From: Salinilacustrithrix flava
GTDB taxonomy: Bacteria > Actinomycetota > Acidimicrobiia > Acidimicrobiales > Salinilacustritrichaceae
NCBI GenBank assembly: GCA_024128875.1
Contig: JAMYFF010000001.1
Location: forward strand, 372,001 to 436,000
Direction of reading: 5' to 3'
DNA: 64,000 nt
Made by a program: the position numbers and the translations under genes. Positions 1 to 9,879 of this stretch are shown one piece after another. Positions within the stretch are counted from its first letter, which is position 1. Each line of letters opens with the position of its first letter. The notes beneath the pieces are model-generated. The model saw only the letters and a program-made list of their open reading frames with translations, made no database searches and was not told the DNA's origin.

Positions 1-428
1 TGGGCCTCGTCGACCCAGGCCGAGACCGTGCGGTGGTCGGGGTGGCCGGTGATCCCGTCCGGACCGAACGTCACGATGGTGTCCGGGTCCACGTCGACGA
101 TGACCTTGGCGATCTGCTCGGCAGCGTCGCGAGGGTCCTGGTCGGCGAGGGTGCCGTCGCCCAGGCCGAGCCACCGGTGATCGTCGACACCGAGGACGCG
201 CATGGCGGCCACCGCCTCCCAGCGCCGGACCGGGGCGAGTCGCTCGGATGGCCAGGTCACAGGGTCGTCCGTGCCCTGCTCCCCTGCGGTCGCCGAGACG
301 ACCGCGACCCGCTGGCCGTTGTCCGTGGCGGCGGCCATGAGGCCACCGGACAGGTAGGTCTCGTCATCGGGGTGGGCCCAGACGCCGAGGATGGTGCCGA
401 GCTCGTCGATCGAGTGGATGTCGTGCAT
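1..428 (-). CDS. LmbE/PIG-L family deacetylase, N-terminal part (runs off the window)
   Basis: Zinc-dependent N-acetyl-sugar deacetylase of the LmbE/PIG-L (MshB-like) family, cut by the left edge of the window. The first 142 residues are visible, starting at ATG 428. Residues about 17-25 carry the family motif AHPDDE (metal ligands His, Asp, Asp), and a later HPDH-type metal-binding stretch (GHPDHRTVSAW) follows. In the family these enzymes remove acetyl groups from GlcNAc-linked substrates such as mycothiol precursors or antibiotic intermediates; the substrate here cannot be told. It is transcribed divergently from the acyl-CoA dehydrogenase on its right. There is no stop because the gene continues outside the window. 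Confidence 0.85.
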   Translation of the reverse strand, partial: MHDIHSIDELGTILGVWAHPDDETYLSGGLMAAATDNGQRVAVVSATAGEQGTDDPVTWPSERLAPVRRWEAVAAMRVLGVDDHRWLGLGDGTLADQDPRDAAEQIAKVIVDVDPDTIVTFGPDGITGHPDHRTVSAWVDEA

Positions 429-563
429 GCCTGGACCATCGCGGGGGCCGCTCGCGCGCCGCTCACGCCCCGCTCACGTGGAACCGCGAGTGCGGCGCGA
501 GCGAGCTGCGAGCGCCGGGTCGCACTGTCTGCTCATCGAAGCCACACCGACACAGGAGCAGCC

Positions 564-1766
564 ATGACCATCACCGAACGACGCGACACCGCCCGTGCCA
601 CGACCGGTCGCAACGCCCTCACCGACGAGGTGCTGGCCGGGTTCCGGTCCCGGGCCACCGTGGCCGACGACCGCAACGAGTACTTCCACGAGGACTTCGC
701 CATCCTCCGCGACAGCGGGTACCTGGCCGCCGCGGTCCCCGAGGAGCTGGGCGGCTGGGGCGACGACCTCGTCACGCTGGGCACGACCCAGCGGCGCCTC
801 GCCCGCTTCGCCCCGGCCACCGCGCTCGCCATGTCCATGCACCACTACTGGGTGGGCATCGCGGTGGAGTCCGAGCGCGCCGGCGACACCTCGCTGCGGT
901 GGATCCTCGAGCAGGCCGTGGCCGGCGAGGTCTTCGCCGCCGGGCACGCCGAAGCCGGCAACGACTCGCCTGTGGTGATGTCCACGGCGACCGCCGAGCG
1001 GGTCGAGGGCGGCTACCGGCTGAGCGGGCACAAGCAGTTCGGGTCGAACGGCCCGGTCTGGTCGTTCCTCGGCGCCCACGCGCTCGATGCCAGCGACCCG
1101 GATCACCCCGTGGTCGTCCACGCCTTCGTCGACCGCGACGCCCCCGGCGTCACGGTGGTGCCCCGGTGGGACACGATGGGCATGCGCCCGTCGCAGAGCT
1201 ACGAGACCACCCTCGAGGGCGTCTTCGTCCCCGACGACCGCATCGGCGCGGTGACCCCGGCCGGAGACCCCACCCCGCTCTTCGTGGCCGCCATGCAGCT
1301 GTGGTTCGTCGGGCTGGTCGGCAACGTCTACCTGGGCATCGCCGATCGCGCGCTCGAGCTGGCGGTCGCGGCGGCGACCAAGAAGACCTCGGTCGCCATC
1401 CCCCGTGGGACCTACGCCCACAACCCGATGGTCCAGCACCAGGTGAGCGAGATGTTCCTCGAGCTCGATGCGGCGTCGGCGGCCGTGGACCGCCTCACCG
1501 CCGACTGGGTCGCAGGGGTGGACCACGCCGAGCGCTGGGGTCCGATCATGCTGTCCACGAAGTGGCGGGCCGTCGAGGCGGCCAAGCGGGTCGTCGACGT
1601 GGCGCTCGACGTCAGCGGTGGCGGCGGCATGATGCGGGGCAACGAGCTGGAGCGGCTCTACCGCGACGTCCGCTGCGGTGGCTTCCACCCGGCGAACGAC
1701 GCGCTCGTCCACGAGCTGGTCGGCAAGATCCTCCTCGGCGTCGATCCCGCCGGCCCGCGATGGTGA
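564..1766 (+). CDS. Acyl-CoA dehydrogenase family protein
   Basis: FAD-dependent acyl-CoA dehydrogenase-type flavoprotein of 400 residues, the usual family length. The ATG at 564 is preceded by AGGAG at 552-556; the open frame reaches further left but that part is not conserved-looking. The order of regions fits the family: helical N-terminal domain, the middle beta-domain with GHAEAGNDSP and GHKQFGSNG (substrate/FAD loop), and the C-terminal helical bundle ending in an LYRDVRCGGFHPANDA-like FAD-binding stretch near residue 375. It likely oxidises an acyl-CoA or acts as a related desaturase or monooxygenase; the substrate is unknown. It converges with the SARP regulator, sharing a short hairpin over both stop codons. 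Confidence 0.85.
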   Translation: MTITERRDTARATTGRNALTDEVLAGFRSRATVADDRNEYFHEDFAILRDSGYLAAAVPEELGGWGDDLVTLGTTQRRLARFAPATALAMSMHHYWVGIAVESERAGDTSLRWILEQAVAGEVFAAGHAEAGNDSPVVMSTATAERVEGGYRLSGHKQFGSNGPVWSFLGAHALDASDPDHPVVVHAFVDRDAPGVTVVPRWDTMGMRPSQSYETTLEGVFVPDDRIGAVTPAGDPTPLFVAAMQLWFVGLVGNVYLGIADRALELAVAAATKKTSVAIPRGTYAHNPMVQHQVSEMFLELDAASAAVDRLTADWVAGVDHAERWGPIMLSTKWRAVEAAKRVVDVALDVSGGGGMMRGNELERLYRDVRCGGFHPANDALVHELVGKILLGVDPAGPRW

Positions 1767-1780
1767 GCTGAACCTCAGCT
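1766..1780. terminator. Short hairpin over the two convergent stop codons
   Basis: AGCTGA-ACC-TCAGCT is a perfect 6-bp inverted repeat with a 3-base loop covering the stop codons of the acyl-CoA dehydrogenase (+) and the SARP regulator (-). It could act as a bidirectional terminator, but it is short and has no T-run. Confidence 0.35.
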
Positions 1781-4663
1781 GAGGAGCTCGAACGCCGCCG
1801 TCGCCTCCGCCGCGGCGGCGGCGTCGTCGAGCCCGCACCCCTCGGACACGAGCTCGGCGCAGCGCGCCGGACCCAACCGGCGGTCGAGCTCCTGGCGGAC
1901 GGCCGTCAGCCGGCGGTCGTCGTCGCCGACGACCTCGTGGCCCACACCGGAGGCGGTCACCGCCCCGAGCAGGCGGGCCGCGTGCTCGTGCGCCCCGTGC
2001 CGGCACAGCAGCTCGGTGACCGTGCGCAGCATCGTGCGCATCGGTGATCGGACCCCCGCCCGCAGCCACAGCGGGAACAGCCAGCGGTACCGCTCGATCG
2101 CTGCCGCCACGTCGCCGGCGCGGACGTCGAGGGAGGCCAGCGATGCGCCGGCCACGCCCTGCACGAAGGGCGACCCGCCGGCTCGGGCCAGCTCGACCGC
2201 CCGCTCGAGGAGGACCCTCGCCTCGTCCGGGTCGTCGTCGAGGAGGCACTCACCGGCCGCGTACCAGCACCACGAGGCGGCGACGGCACCGGCGTGGGGC
2301 ACGACGTCGCGCAGAAGACGGGCGACCTCGTCGTGGGCCTCGGGGAGGTGGGCGTAGGCGGCGGTGATCACGAGCGTGCCGCCGGCCTCGGCCTCCTGGA
2401 TCCAGTCGAGCTCCTGGCCGGCGGCCGCAATGCCCTCCCGGAACCACTCCACGCCCTGGGCCAGCTCGCCCTTCGCCAGCGCCTCGACGCCGAGTGACGT
2501 GAGGTACTCGTACCCCGGCGGCGCCCCGGTTGCCTCCAGGGTGTCGCCGGCGCGCTCGAGGAGCGCCCGCATCCCCTCGAGGTCCCCGGTCTTCCACGCG
2601 CCGCGGGCCGCGATGGCGTACAGCTCGGCGCTGTCGGGGTGACCGGCGTCCTCGGCCAGCCGACCGGCGACCTCGCCCCAGGCGTTGAACTCCGGGATCA
2701 TGCCGTTCAGCGCCGCCGTGTTCCCGGCCAGCACGATCCGGCGGGCGAGCTCGACGTCCGCGTCGGCGACGGCCGTGGCGACCGCGCGGCGCAGATCGGG
2801 GACGAGCTCGCGGATCCGTTCCATCCCACGATCGTCGTGACCGATGGCCATCGTGCGCTTCGCCTCATCGGCACGCGCCGTCACCTGCTGCGCGTGTCGC
2901 CGGGCCAACCGGGCACGGTCGTCATCGTCGACCTGCTCGAGCACGAAGCCACTGATCACCTGCAGCAGGCGGAACCGCTCCCCCACCCGCGCCACGAGCG
3001 ACCGCTCGACCAGGTCGGCGAGGCGTTCGCGCACCTGGTGGGGCGATCGGTCGGAGACGAACGCGATGTCGTCGGCGTCGAACGCGCCGGCGAACTGCGC
3101 GGCCGCAGACAGGACGCTGCGGTCGTCTGCATCCAGCGAGCGGTAGGACCACTCGAGCGCGGCGGCGAGCGACCGGTGCCGCGGTGTGGTGCGGCGCCCG
3201 CCGCGGAGCACCGACGTCCCGGCTTCGAGACCTGCGACGATCTCCTCCAGCGAGAGCGAGCGCAGGCGGGCCGCGGCCAGCTCGATGGCCAGCGGCAGCC
3301 CGTCGAGGCGCTCGCACAGCTGGTCGACCAGCTTCCGGTTGCCGGCGTCGACCACGAACGACGGCTGGGCTGCTGCAGCCCGGTCGAGGAACAGCGCGGT
3401 CGCGGCCGCACCCTCCCCGTCGCAGGCCAGGGTGGGGACGGGGAACGTCCGCTCGCCGTCGACGGTCAGCGGCTCGCGGCTCGTGGCGACCACGGCGACG
3501 CCCTCCACCGACGTGAGCAGGCCCTCGGCCAGGGTGGCAGCGCCGTCCAGGACGTGCTCGCAGTTGTCGAGCAGGATCAGGGTCCGCTCGTGGCGCAGCA
3601 CGTCGGCGAGCCGATCGACGGGGTCGACACCGGCGCGGGGCTCGACCCCGACCGTCGCCGCCACCGCGGGCACCACCTCGCTGTCGTCGGCGATCCCGGT
3701 CAGGTCGCAGAACCGCACGCCGTCGGGGAACTCGCCTGCCAGGCGGTGCACGAGCTCGACGGCCAGGCGCGTCTTGCCCACGCCGCCCGGTCCGACCAGG
3801 GTCACCATGCGATGCCGGGCGACCTGGTGCTCCAGGAGGTCGAGCAGGTCGTCGCGCCCCACGAACGACGACACCGGGCGGGGAACCCGGGGCCGCTGCT
3901 GGGCCGGCGGTGGAGCGGTCGCCGGCGCGCCGCCGGCGAGGAGCTGCTCGTGGTGCGCCGCCAGGTGGGCAGACGGCTCGACCCCCAGCTCCTCGGCCAG
4001 CACGCGGCGGTACGCGTCGTAGACGCGCAGCGCCTCGGCGCGTCGACCGGTGGCGTCCAGCGCCTCCATCAGCAGCTCCCGTGGCCGCTCCCGCAGCGGT
4101 GCTCGGGCCACGAAGGCCTCGAGATCGGGTGTCACCTCGTCGGCCCGACCCAACCGGAGCAGGGCGGCGAAGCGCTCCTCCATCGCCCTGCACCGCAGCT
4201 CGGCGAGGCGCTCGGCCTCGATCCGGCCGTCGTCGGTGTCGCCCAGCTCCTCGTACGGCGTGCCCCGCCACCGCCCGAGCGCCTCGTCCAGGGCGTCCAG
4301 CGCACCCTGCGGGTCGTCGACGCCGACCGCGGCAGCCGCCGGGACCGCCCGCTCGAAGCGGTGCGCGTCCACGGACTCGTCCGCGACGTCGAGCACGTAG
4401 CCGGATGCGCGGTGCTCGATCGCCAGATCCGAGAGGTGCTGGCGCAGCCGGTACACCTGCGACTGCAGCGACGCCCCCGATGCCGACGGCAGCTCGTCGG
4501 GCCAGAGCACCTCGGCCAGCGCATCGGCGGACACCACCTGACCGCGGTGGAGCAGCAGGGTCGCGAGGAGTCGACGCTGCAGGGCTCCCCGCGGGGTGAC
4601 GTCGCCGTCGCCGGTGTCGACCACCTGCAGGGCACCGAGCACGTGGAAGGAGTACCGGTCCAT
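1775..4663 (-). CDS. SARP/AfsR-type transcriptional regulator with BTAD and NB-ARC-like ATPase domain
   Basis: A 962-residue cytoplasmic activator. Domains in order: OmpR-type winged helix (about 1-95; FHVLGALQV at the start and [14 protein letters not shown] before the recognition helix), bacterial transcriptional activation domain BTAD (about 100-245; ends [17 protein letters not shown]), a STAND/NB-ARC-like ATPase (Walker A GPGGVGKT near 290, Walker B-like LILLDNCEH near 365), and a long helical TPR-like C-terminus. This is the AfsR/large-SARP layout known from actinobacterial secondary metabolism regulators. No biosynthetic cluster lies beside it; the divergent neighbours are the collagen-like protein and its glycosyltransferase, which are the plausible local targets but unproven. 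ATG at 4663; a TAGGGT box lies about 28 bases upstream on the minus strand. Confidence 0.9.
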   Translation of the reverse strand: MDRYSFHVLGALQVVDTGDGDVTPRGALQRRLLATLLLHRGQVVSADALAEVLWPDELPSASGASLQSQVYRLRQHLSDLAIEHRASGYVLDVADESVDAHRFERAVPAAAAVGVDDPQGALDALDEALGRWRGTPYEELGDTDDGRIEAERLAELRCRAMEERFAALLRLGRADEVTPDLEAFVARAPLRERPRELLMEALDATGRRAEALRVYDAYRRVLAEELGVEPSAHLAAHHEQLLAGGAPATAPPPAQQRPRVPRPVSSFVGRDDLLDLLEHQVARHRMVTLVGPGGVGKTRLAVELVHRLAGEFPDGVRFCDLTGIADDSEVVPAVAATVGVEPRAGVDPVDRLADVLRHERTLILLDNCEHVLDGAATLAEGLLTSVEGVAVVATSREPLTVDGERTFPVPTLACDGEGAAATALFLDRAAAAQPSFVVDAGNRKLVDQLCERLDGLPLAIELAAARLRSLSLEEIVAGLEAGTSVLRGGRRTTPRHRSLAAALEWSYRSLDADDRSVLSAAAQFAGAFDADDIAFVSDRSPHQVRERLADLVERSLVARVGERFRLLQVISGFVLEQVDDDDRARLARRHAQQVTARADEAKRTMAIGHDDRGMERIRELVPDLRRAVATAVADADVELARRIVLAGNTAALNGMIPEFNAWGEVAGRLAEDAGHPDSAELYAIAARGAWKTGDLEGMRALLERAGDTLEATGAPPGYEYLTSLGVEALAKGELAQGVEWFREGIAAAGQELDWIQEAEAGGTLVITAAYAHLPEAHDEVARLLRDVVPHAGAVAASWCWYAAGECLLDDDPDEARVLLERAVELARAGGSPFVQGVAGASLASLDVRAGDVAAAIERYRWLFPLWLRAGVRSPMRTMLRTVTELLCRHGAHEHAARLLGAVTASGVGHEVVGDDDRRLTAVRQELDRRLGPARCAELVSEGCGLDDAAAAAEATAAFELLS

Positions 4664-4803
4664 ACCTGCTCGCTGTTCGTCGGTGTTCTGACCCTACTGC
4701 TGCCACCGGTTCTGCAGCCGGGGTGTATCGGGACCGTCGTCGCCGACATCCGCGCACCCGCACAACTAGTGTCTCCCCAACTGACAACTTGGAGCGGGGC
4801 GAC

Positions 4804-5571
4804 ATGAGCGAAGACGGTCGATCTGACGAGCCGGTGGAGATCGCTGCCGCCGAGCCATCCGTCAACACGAACCGCAGGGCCCTGCTGTTCGGCGGGACTG
4901 CGGCGGTGGGTGCTGCCGCGTTCGCCCTGGGCGGGCGCAGCCAGGGCGGGTCGGCCGACCAGCTCCGCGCCTCGGCCGGAGGCCCTGCCAGCGTCGTTTT
5001 CGTGGCCCGAAACGACGTGCCCTTCGACGCCCAGACCGCTGCCGCGGCGGCCGGCAGGGCTGGTGTGCCGGTGCTGCTGACGTCCCCGATGGCCCTGCCG
5101 CCCGCCACTGCAGCTGCGCTGCTCGAGCTCGACCCGTCCCTGGTGATCATCGTCGGCGGTGCCGCCGCCGTGTCCCCGGACGTCGCGGCCGCGATCCAGG
5201 CGCTCGGCTTCCCCACGCAGCGCATCTTCGGCGGCGACCGCAACGAGACCGCAGCCGAGCTGGCCGAGTACGGCCAGACCCTCGAACCAGCGGCCGGCGC
5301 AACCGGCCCTGCCGGCCGCGATGGCACGGACGGGACGGACGGCGACACCGGACCTCCCGGGCCGACGGGAGAGACCGGTGCTGCGGGCTCGACCGGGCCC
5401 ACCGGAGGCGCCGGTCCGACCGGTGCTGACGGATCGGCCGGGCCAACCGGTCCGCAGGGAGCAACCGGCATGACCGGCCCCGCCGGCCCTACCGGTCCCA
5501 CAGCCTCCACGGAACCCGTCGGACCCACGGGCGTCACCGGTCCCACCGGCGCCACCGGCGCCACCGGCTGA
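4804..5571 (+). CDS. Tat-type exported collagen-like protein with cell-wall-binding-2-like domain
   Basis: A 255-residue protein predicted to be exported. Residues 21-44 hold a twin-arginine signal (NRRALLFGG followed by an Ala/Gly-rich hydrophobic stretch). Residues about 60-157 resemble a cell-wall-binding-repeat-2 unit ([13 protein letters not shown] and [11 protein letters not shown] are its typical landmarks). From residue 165 to the end it is collagen-like: 23 uninterrupted Gly-X-Y triplets, a two-triplet break (AST EPV), then five more triplets. Y positions are mostly Thr (GPT, GAT, GST). The ATG at 4804 has GGAGCGGGG upstream and a TAGTGT box about 35 bases before it. The glycosyltransferase gene starts 8 bases after the stop. 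GPT-type collagen in Bacillus BclA is O-glycosylated on Thr; modification of this protein by the next gene product is my inference. Confidence 0.85.
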   Translation: MSEDGRSDEPVEIAAAEPSVNTNRRALLFGGTAAVGAAAFALGGRSQGGSADQLRASAGGPASVVFVARNDVPFDAQTAAAAAGRAGVPVLLTSPMALPPATAAALLELDPSLVIIVGGAAAVSPDVAAAIQALGFPTQRIFGGDRNETAAELAEYGQTLEPAAGATGPAGRDGTDGTDGDTGPPGPTGETGAAGSTGPTGGAGPTGADGSAGPTGPQGATGMTGPAGPTGPTASTEPVGPTGVTGPTGATGATG

Positions 5572-5579
5572 CCGACCCC

Positions 5580-8500
5580 TTGCCGGCGCACGGGACCTCC
5601 CGATCCGCGCGCCCGGATCCGAGGGAGCTCACCTTCGTCAGCTGCCTCTTCGATCTCGACCGACGGGAGGGTGGGCACCGATCGACGAGCACCGAGCGTC
5701 TGCAGCTCTCGTCGGACCTCGTGCTGTCGATGCCGGTCCCGCTCGTCGTGTTCGTCGATCGCCACCTTGCCGCGTGGGTCCGGTCTGTCCGTGCCCGGAG
5801 GCGGCTCGACCACCTCTCCGTGGTGATCGAGCGCGACTTCGAGGATCTCCTCGCTCATGATCGCCTGGCTGAGGCCATGTCGCTCTCGATGATCCGGAAC
5901 GGTGATCCAGCCAAGGACACCGCACGGCATGCGGTCCTCACTTGGTCCAAGCTCGACCTGGTCGAGGAGACCATCGACATCCATCCGTTCGGCACCGCGA
6001 GCTACGCGTGGGTCGACCTGGGGATCGGGCACGTCGCCATCCCTCCCGCCGAGCCTCTGCGGGCACGGACGCGACCGACCGTGCATCAGCTCCGGCCGGT
6101 CTTCCCTCACGAGCTGGAGGACCGTCGGGGGTTCCATGGCGCAGAGCGGGGACGGATCGCCGGTGGCCTGATCCGTGGGGGCAGAACCGAGATGAGGGCA
6201 CTGCGAGCATCGTTCAGCGACGAGCTCGACCTCGCTCTCAGCCTGGGCCGGCGTCCGACCGACCAGACGATCCTGAGCGCGCTCGCCGCCGCACGGCCTG
6301 ACGCGTTCGAGTACAGCTTCGGCGACTACCGGTCCATCCTCCGCAACGCCGACGGCGTTCGAAGCGATCTGGCGGACGTGCTCGCCAACGCGGAAGACTG
6401 CCGTGCACACGGCGAGACACGCGCCGTGCGGGAACGCTGCGCAGCGGTCCGAGCTGCGATCGATGCGGAGCTCGTGCGGGTGGACGCCGCAACGGAGACC
6501 CGGCTTCGTGCGCTGGAGCGCGACGCTGCGCCACATGGGGGCGACGAGCCAACCGAGATCGTCCTGTGCATGATCGTCCGCGACGAGGCGCTCGTGCTGC
6601 GCCGGTGCCTGGAATCCGTCCGGGACCGCATCGACTCCTGGGTGATCGTCGACACCGGCTCGGTCGACGGCACCCCCGAGATCGTTCACGAGACGCTCGC
6701 CGGCATCCCCGGCGAGCTCCACCGCCGCCCCTGGAAGGACTTCGGAACCAACCGGAGCGAGCTGCTCGAGCTCGCACGTGGCACCGGGGAGTACCTGCTG
6801 CTGCTCGACGCCGACATGACCGTGGAGTGGGAGCAGCCACTCCCGGAGCTCAGCTTCGACGCCTACCACCTCCGACAGAGCGATGGTGGGCTCGAGTACC
6901 GCATCCCCCGCATGGTTCGCAGCGACCGGACCTGGCGGTACGTGGGGGCCACACACGAGTACCTCACGGCCGCCGAGGGCGCCCACACCTCGTCCCCGCT
7001 GGATGCGCTGCGCGTCGTGCACCACGCCGACGGCGGAAGCCGCACCGACAAGTTCGAGCGCGACCGGAGGCTCCTGGAGGACGCACTCGAACGGGAACCC
7101 GATGACCCCAGGTCCACCTTCTACCTCGCGCAGACCTACCGGGATCTCGGAGACCACGAGCGAGCGATCGAGCTGTACCAGCGCCGAGTCGCCCTCGGCG
7201 GCTGGGACGAGGAGGTCTTCTACGCGGCGTTCCAGGCGGGCGTCTTGGTCAGTGACGCCCACTGGGCTGCCGGTATGCCGCTGCTGTTCGACGCATGGGA
7301 ACGTCGCCCATCTCGCGCCGAGCCGTTGTACGAGATCGCCGTGCGCGCTCGCGCAGCAGGGGAGATGGACGTCGCGCACGTCGCAACGACCCTGGGAGTC
7401 GACATCCCACGCAGTGAGGACGCGCTCTTCGTCCACACGTGGGTCTACGAGTGGGGCCTGCGCTTCGAGCATTCGGTCGCCTGCGCCCACGTCGGCGATC
7501 TCGTCACCGCTCGCCGGCTCACCGCTGAGCTCCGCTCGGACCTGGCCGTGCCGAACGACCTCGTTCCGTACCTCGAGCACAACATGCGGTGGCTCGACGA
7601 CCAACCCGACGTCGCTGCCGCCGGCGGCGGGCCTGTGCCGTTCCGCAGGCGTACCACGGTCCCCGGTGTTCCGCTGCCGCTGCTCTGCACGCTCGCCCCT
7701 GGAACGAGCAGGCTTCCCGCCCCGAACGTGGGCGACCCCGCACGGCGGGAGATGAACCCGACCATCGCGTCCGACGGCGTCGGCTTCCGCGCCATCATCC
7801 GCTCGGTCAACTACGAGCTGGTCGACGGCCGCTACCGGATGCTGGACGACTGCGGGGCCATCACCACCGTCAACCACCTGGTGCAATTGGACGACCGGCT
7901 CCAGATCGTGGAGGCGGGCGAGCTCGACGACCTGGTGTCGTTGCCCCGCTTCCAGACCGGTGTGCGCGGTTTCGAGGACTGCCGGATCTTTTCGTGGCGC
8001 GGCACCTGGTGGGCCACCGCCACCAGTCGCGACGTCACAGCCGACGGCATCTGCCGCATGGTGCTGCTGGAGCTGGACGGCACCGCCGTTCGCGCGGCGA
8101 CCCTGCTCGACGGTCCCGACCCGAAGCGACACGAGAAGAACTGGGCGCCGTTCGTGCGGGACGGTGCCCTGCACTTCCTCTACTCGGCCCATCCTGCAGT
8201 GGTCCTGCGCGAGCGAGGCGGTCGTCTCGAAGAGGTGGCGCGCACGCCCACCGACCGACGCTTCACGCACCTGCGCGGCGGCTCGCAGGGCCTCCCCGTC
8301 GATGACGGGTTCCTGTTCGTCGTCCACGAAGCCTGGGACCACCGAGGCACCCGGCGGTACGCACACCGCTTCATGACGCTCGGGCCGGACCTCCGGCCCA
8401 GCGGCGTCTCTGTGCCGTGGGCGTTCGCCCACGACGGCATCGAGTTCTGTGCGGGCCTCGCGATGCAGGGCGACGACCTGGTCCTGAGCTACGGCATCGA

Positions 8501-8615
8501 GGACCGATCGGCCGAGCTCATGACCGTGCCGCTCGCATCGGTCATCGAGATGATCGACCCCGTCCGTCGAACGGCCGACGTCGCTGCAATGGATCGGTCG
8601 TCGTCGTCGTCCTGA
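5580..8615 (+). CDS. Multidomain glycosyltransferase (HtrL/WlaTC-like + GT2 + TPR + beta-propeller-like)
   Basis: A 1011-residue protein. The N-terminal about 230 residues (TFVSCLFDL near 18-27, WSKLDLVEE) resemble the HtrL/YibB/WlaTC glycosyltransferase family. About 326-470 is a GT2 domain (VLCMIVRDEA, VIVDTGSVDGTPEI, and a DxD motif in LLLLDADMTV near 406). TPR-like helices follow around 500-560 (FYLAQTYRDLGDHERAIELY). The C-terminal about 340 residues look like the five-bladed beta-propeller found in GH130/GH43-type and some glycosyltransferase-linked proteins (FEDCRIF, KNWAPFV, LHFLYSAHP). The start is probably TTG 5580, because the conserved N-terminus begins soon after and the first ATG lies inside the domain. 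Placement 8 bases after the collagen-like gene suggests that protein as acceptor. No signal peptide, so it acts in the cytoplasm. Confidence 0.8.
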   Translation: MPAHGTSRSARPDPRELTFVSCLFDLDRREGGHRSTSTERLQLSSDLVLSMPVPLVVFVDRHLAAWVRSVRARRRLDHLSVVIERDFEDLLAHDRLAEAMSLSMIRNGDPAKDTARHAVLTWSKLDLVEETIDIHPFGTASYAWVDLGIGHVAIPPAEPLRARTRPTVHQLRPVFPHELEDRRGFHGAERGRIAGGLIRGGRTEMRALRASFSDELDLALSLGRRPTDQTILSALAAARPDAFEYSFGDYRSILRNADGVRSDLADVLANAEDCRAHGETRAVRERCAAVRAAIDAELVRVDAATETRLRALERDAAPHGGDEPTEIVLCMIVRDEALVLRRCLESVRDRIDSWVIVDTGSVDGTPEIVHETLAGIPGELHRRPWKDFGTNRSELLELARGTGEYLLLLDADMTVEWEQPLPELSFDAYHLRQSDGGLEYRIPRMVRSDRTWRYVGATHEYLTAAEGAHTSSPLDALRVVHHADGGSRTDKFERDRRLLEDALEREPDDPRSTFYLAQTYRDLGDHERAIELYQRRVALGGWDEEVFYAAFQAGVLVSDAHWAAGMPLLFDAWERRPSRAEPLYEIAVRARAAGEMDVAHVATTLGVDIPRSEDALFVHTWVYEWGLRFEHSVACAHVGDLVTARRLTAELRSDLAVPNDLVPYLEHNMRWLDDQPDVAAAGGGPVPFRRRTTVPGVPLPLLCTLAPGTSRLPAPNVGDPARREMNPTIASDGVGFRAIIRSVNYELVDGRYRMLDDCGAITTVNHLVQLDDRLQIVEAGELDDLVSLPRFQTGVRGFEDCRIFSWRGTWWATATSRDVTADGICRMVLLELDGTAVRAATLLDGPDPKRHEKNWAPFVRDGALHFLYSAHPAVVLRERGGRLEEVARTPTDRRFTHLRGGSQGLPVDDGFLFVVHEAWDHRGTRRYAHRFMTLGPDLRPSGVSVPWAFAHDGIEFCAGLAMQGDDLVLSYGIEDRSAELMTVPLASVIEMIDPVRRTADVAAMDRSSSSS

Positions 8616-8653
8616 ACAGGTGTAGGGACGAGAACGACTGATGGGGGGATCCC

Positions 8654-9220
8654 ATGACCGAGACCGTGACCATCCGCAACGGCATCGACGTCGATCAGCT
8701 GCAGGCGACGATCGCACACGTCCAGGACGACGCCGCTGCCGCCAGCTTCACCTTCCGGGCCAGCAGCCAGTGGCAGGACGGCATGTTCAACATCGGCCGG
8801 ATCGGGGCGTTCGACCACGCCGGCGAGACCGACGGCTCCCGCCACGAGCCCTTCACCATCGAGGGTGACGAACCGCCGGTGCTGCTCGGGGCCAACCGGG
8901 GGCCGAACGCCGTCGAGCTGGTGCTCCAGGCACTCGGGTTCTGCTACGCCGCCGGCTACGTCGCCAACGCCGCCGCGCAGGGCATCGACATCACGCGCAT
9001 GGACTACGAGATCGAGGGCGACATCGACCTGCACGACTTCCTCGGCCAGCAGGGCCCTCGCCCCGGCTTCACCGAGATCCGGGCCACGGGCACCGTGTCG
9101 AGCCCGAACGCGTCGGAGGAGCAGCTGACCGAGCTGTGCCAGTACGTCCAGGACACCTCGCCGGTCCGCGACGTGCTGGCGAACGCGACCCCGGTCCGCA
9201 CGACGCTCCGGGTGGTCTGA
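8654..9220 (+). CDS. OsmC family protein
   Basis: A 188-residue OsmC-like protein. The family comprises thiol-dependent peroxidases that reduce organic hydroperoxides with two conserved Cys; only the second is clear here (GFCYAAGYVANAAAQGI, on the central helix), while the first region reads LLGANRGPNAVELVLQAL without Cys. It may therefore be a member of the OsmC subgroup without classical peroxidase activity. ATG 8654 is preceded by GGGGGGA. It is followed by the sigma/anti-sigma/methyltransferase operon after a gap of about 50 bases, so it could belong to the same redox-related locus, but no shared promoter can be shown. Confidence 0.8.
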   Translation: MTETVTIRNGIDVDQLQATIAHVQDDAAAASFTFRASSQWQDGMFNIGRIGAFDHAGETDGSRHEPFTIEGDEPPVLLGANRGPNAVELVLQALGFCYAAGYVANAAAQGIDITRMDYEIEGDIDLHDFLGQQGPRPGFTEIRATGTVSSPNASEEQLTELCQYVQDTSPVRDVLANATPVRTTLRVV

Positions 9221-9270
9221 CCCCTGGACAGCGGACGGACGGGGCCTCACCATGGGGAACGGGTGATTCG

Positions 9271-9879
9271 GTGCTCGGCGTCGACGAGCGAACGGAGCTG
9301 CAGCGGTTGTGCCGGCAGGAGCTGCCGGGGCTCTACTCGCTCGCCCGCCGGCTCGGAGGCGTCGACGCCGAGGAGCTCGTGCAGGACACCTTGGAGCGGG
9401 CGTGCCGCTCCTTCCGCTCGCTGCGCGACCCGCAGGCGGCGTGCAAGTGGCTCCGCACGATCCTCACCAACCTCTGGCGGGACCGCATGCGACGGGACGG
9501 ACGGCTGCCCGACGAGGTGCCGGTCGAGGACGAGCGCGACTTCTCCCTCTACCGGACGCTCGAGGAGGAGGACCCGCTGCCGTACTCCGACACGCTGCAC
9601 GTCGACTTCCTCGGCGCCTTCTCCGAGCACGACGTGCACGTGGTCCTGGAACGGCTCCCGTTGCGCTACCGCGCCCCGCTCGTGCTGCGGTACATCGAAG
9701 GCTTCGACGCCACCGAGGTCGCGACGCTGCTCGACCTGCCGGACGGCACGGTGATGTCCCAGCTGCACCGCGGTCGGCAGCGCTTCGAGCGCGAGCTGTG
9801 GTCCTACGCCCGGGAGTCGGGCCTGGTCGACGGCCTGGCCATGACGGCGGACGGGGCGACGGAGGGAACGAACGCATGA
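9271..9879 (+). CDS. ECF-type RNA polymerase sigma factor
   Basis: A 202-residue sigma-70 family protein of the extracytoplasmic function type. Region 2 lies at about 10-75 (LVQDTLERACRSF and WLRTILTNLWRDRMRR, the -10 recognition helix), region 4 at about 115-175 (LPLRYRAPLVLRYIEGF, then the helix-turn-helix ATLLDLPDGTVMSQLHRGRQ). The start is taken as GTG 9271; longer frames upstream are not conserved-looking. Its stop overlaps the start of the anti-sigma gene (ATGA at 9876-9879), so the two are translationally coupled. Targets probably include the promoter of this operon and thus the two methyltransferases, which is inference. Confidence 0.9.
   Translation: MLGVDERTELQRLCRQELPGLYSLARRLGGVDAEELVQDTLERACRSFRSLRDPQAACKWLRTILTNLWRDRMRRDGRLPDEVPVEDERDFSLYRTLEEEDPLPYSDTLHVDFLGAFSEHDVHVVLERLPLRYRAPLVLRYIEGFDATEVATLLDLPDGTVMSQLHRGRQRFERELWSYARESGLVDGLAMTADGATEGTNA

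Noticed and set aside
474..2249. A 591-codon minus-strand frame opposite the acyl-CoA dehydrogenase
   Set aside because: Shadow frame; the plus-strand gene has clear family motifs.
2922..8717. A 1931-codon minus-strand open frame across the SARP, collagen and glycosyltransferase genes
   Set aside because: Compositional shadow of high-GC coding DNA; it covers well-recognised genes on both strands and its product is Arg/Ala/Pro-rich without motifs.
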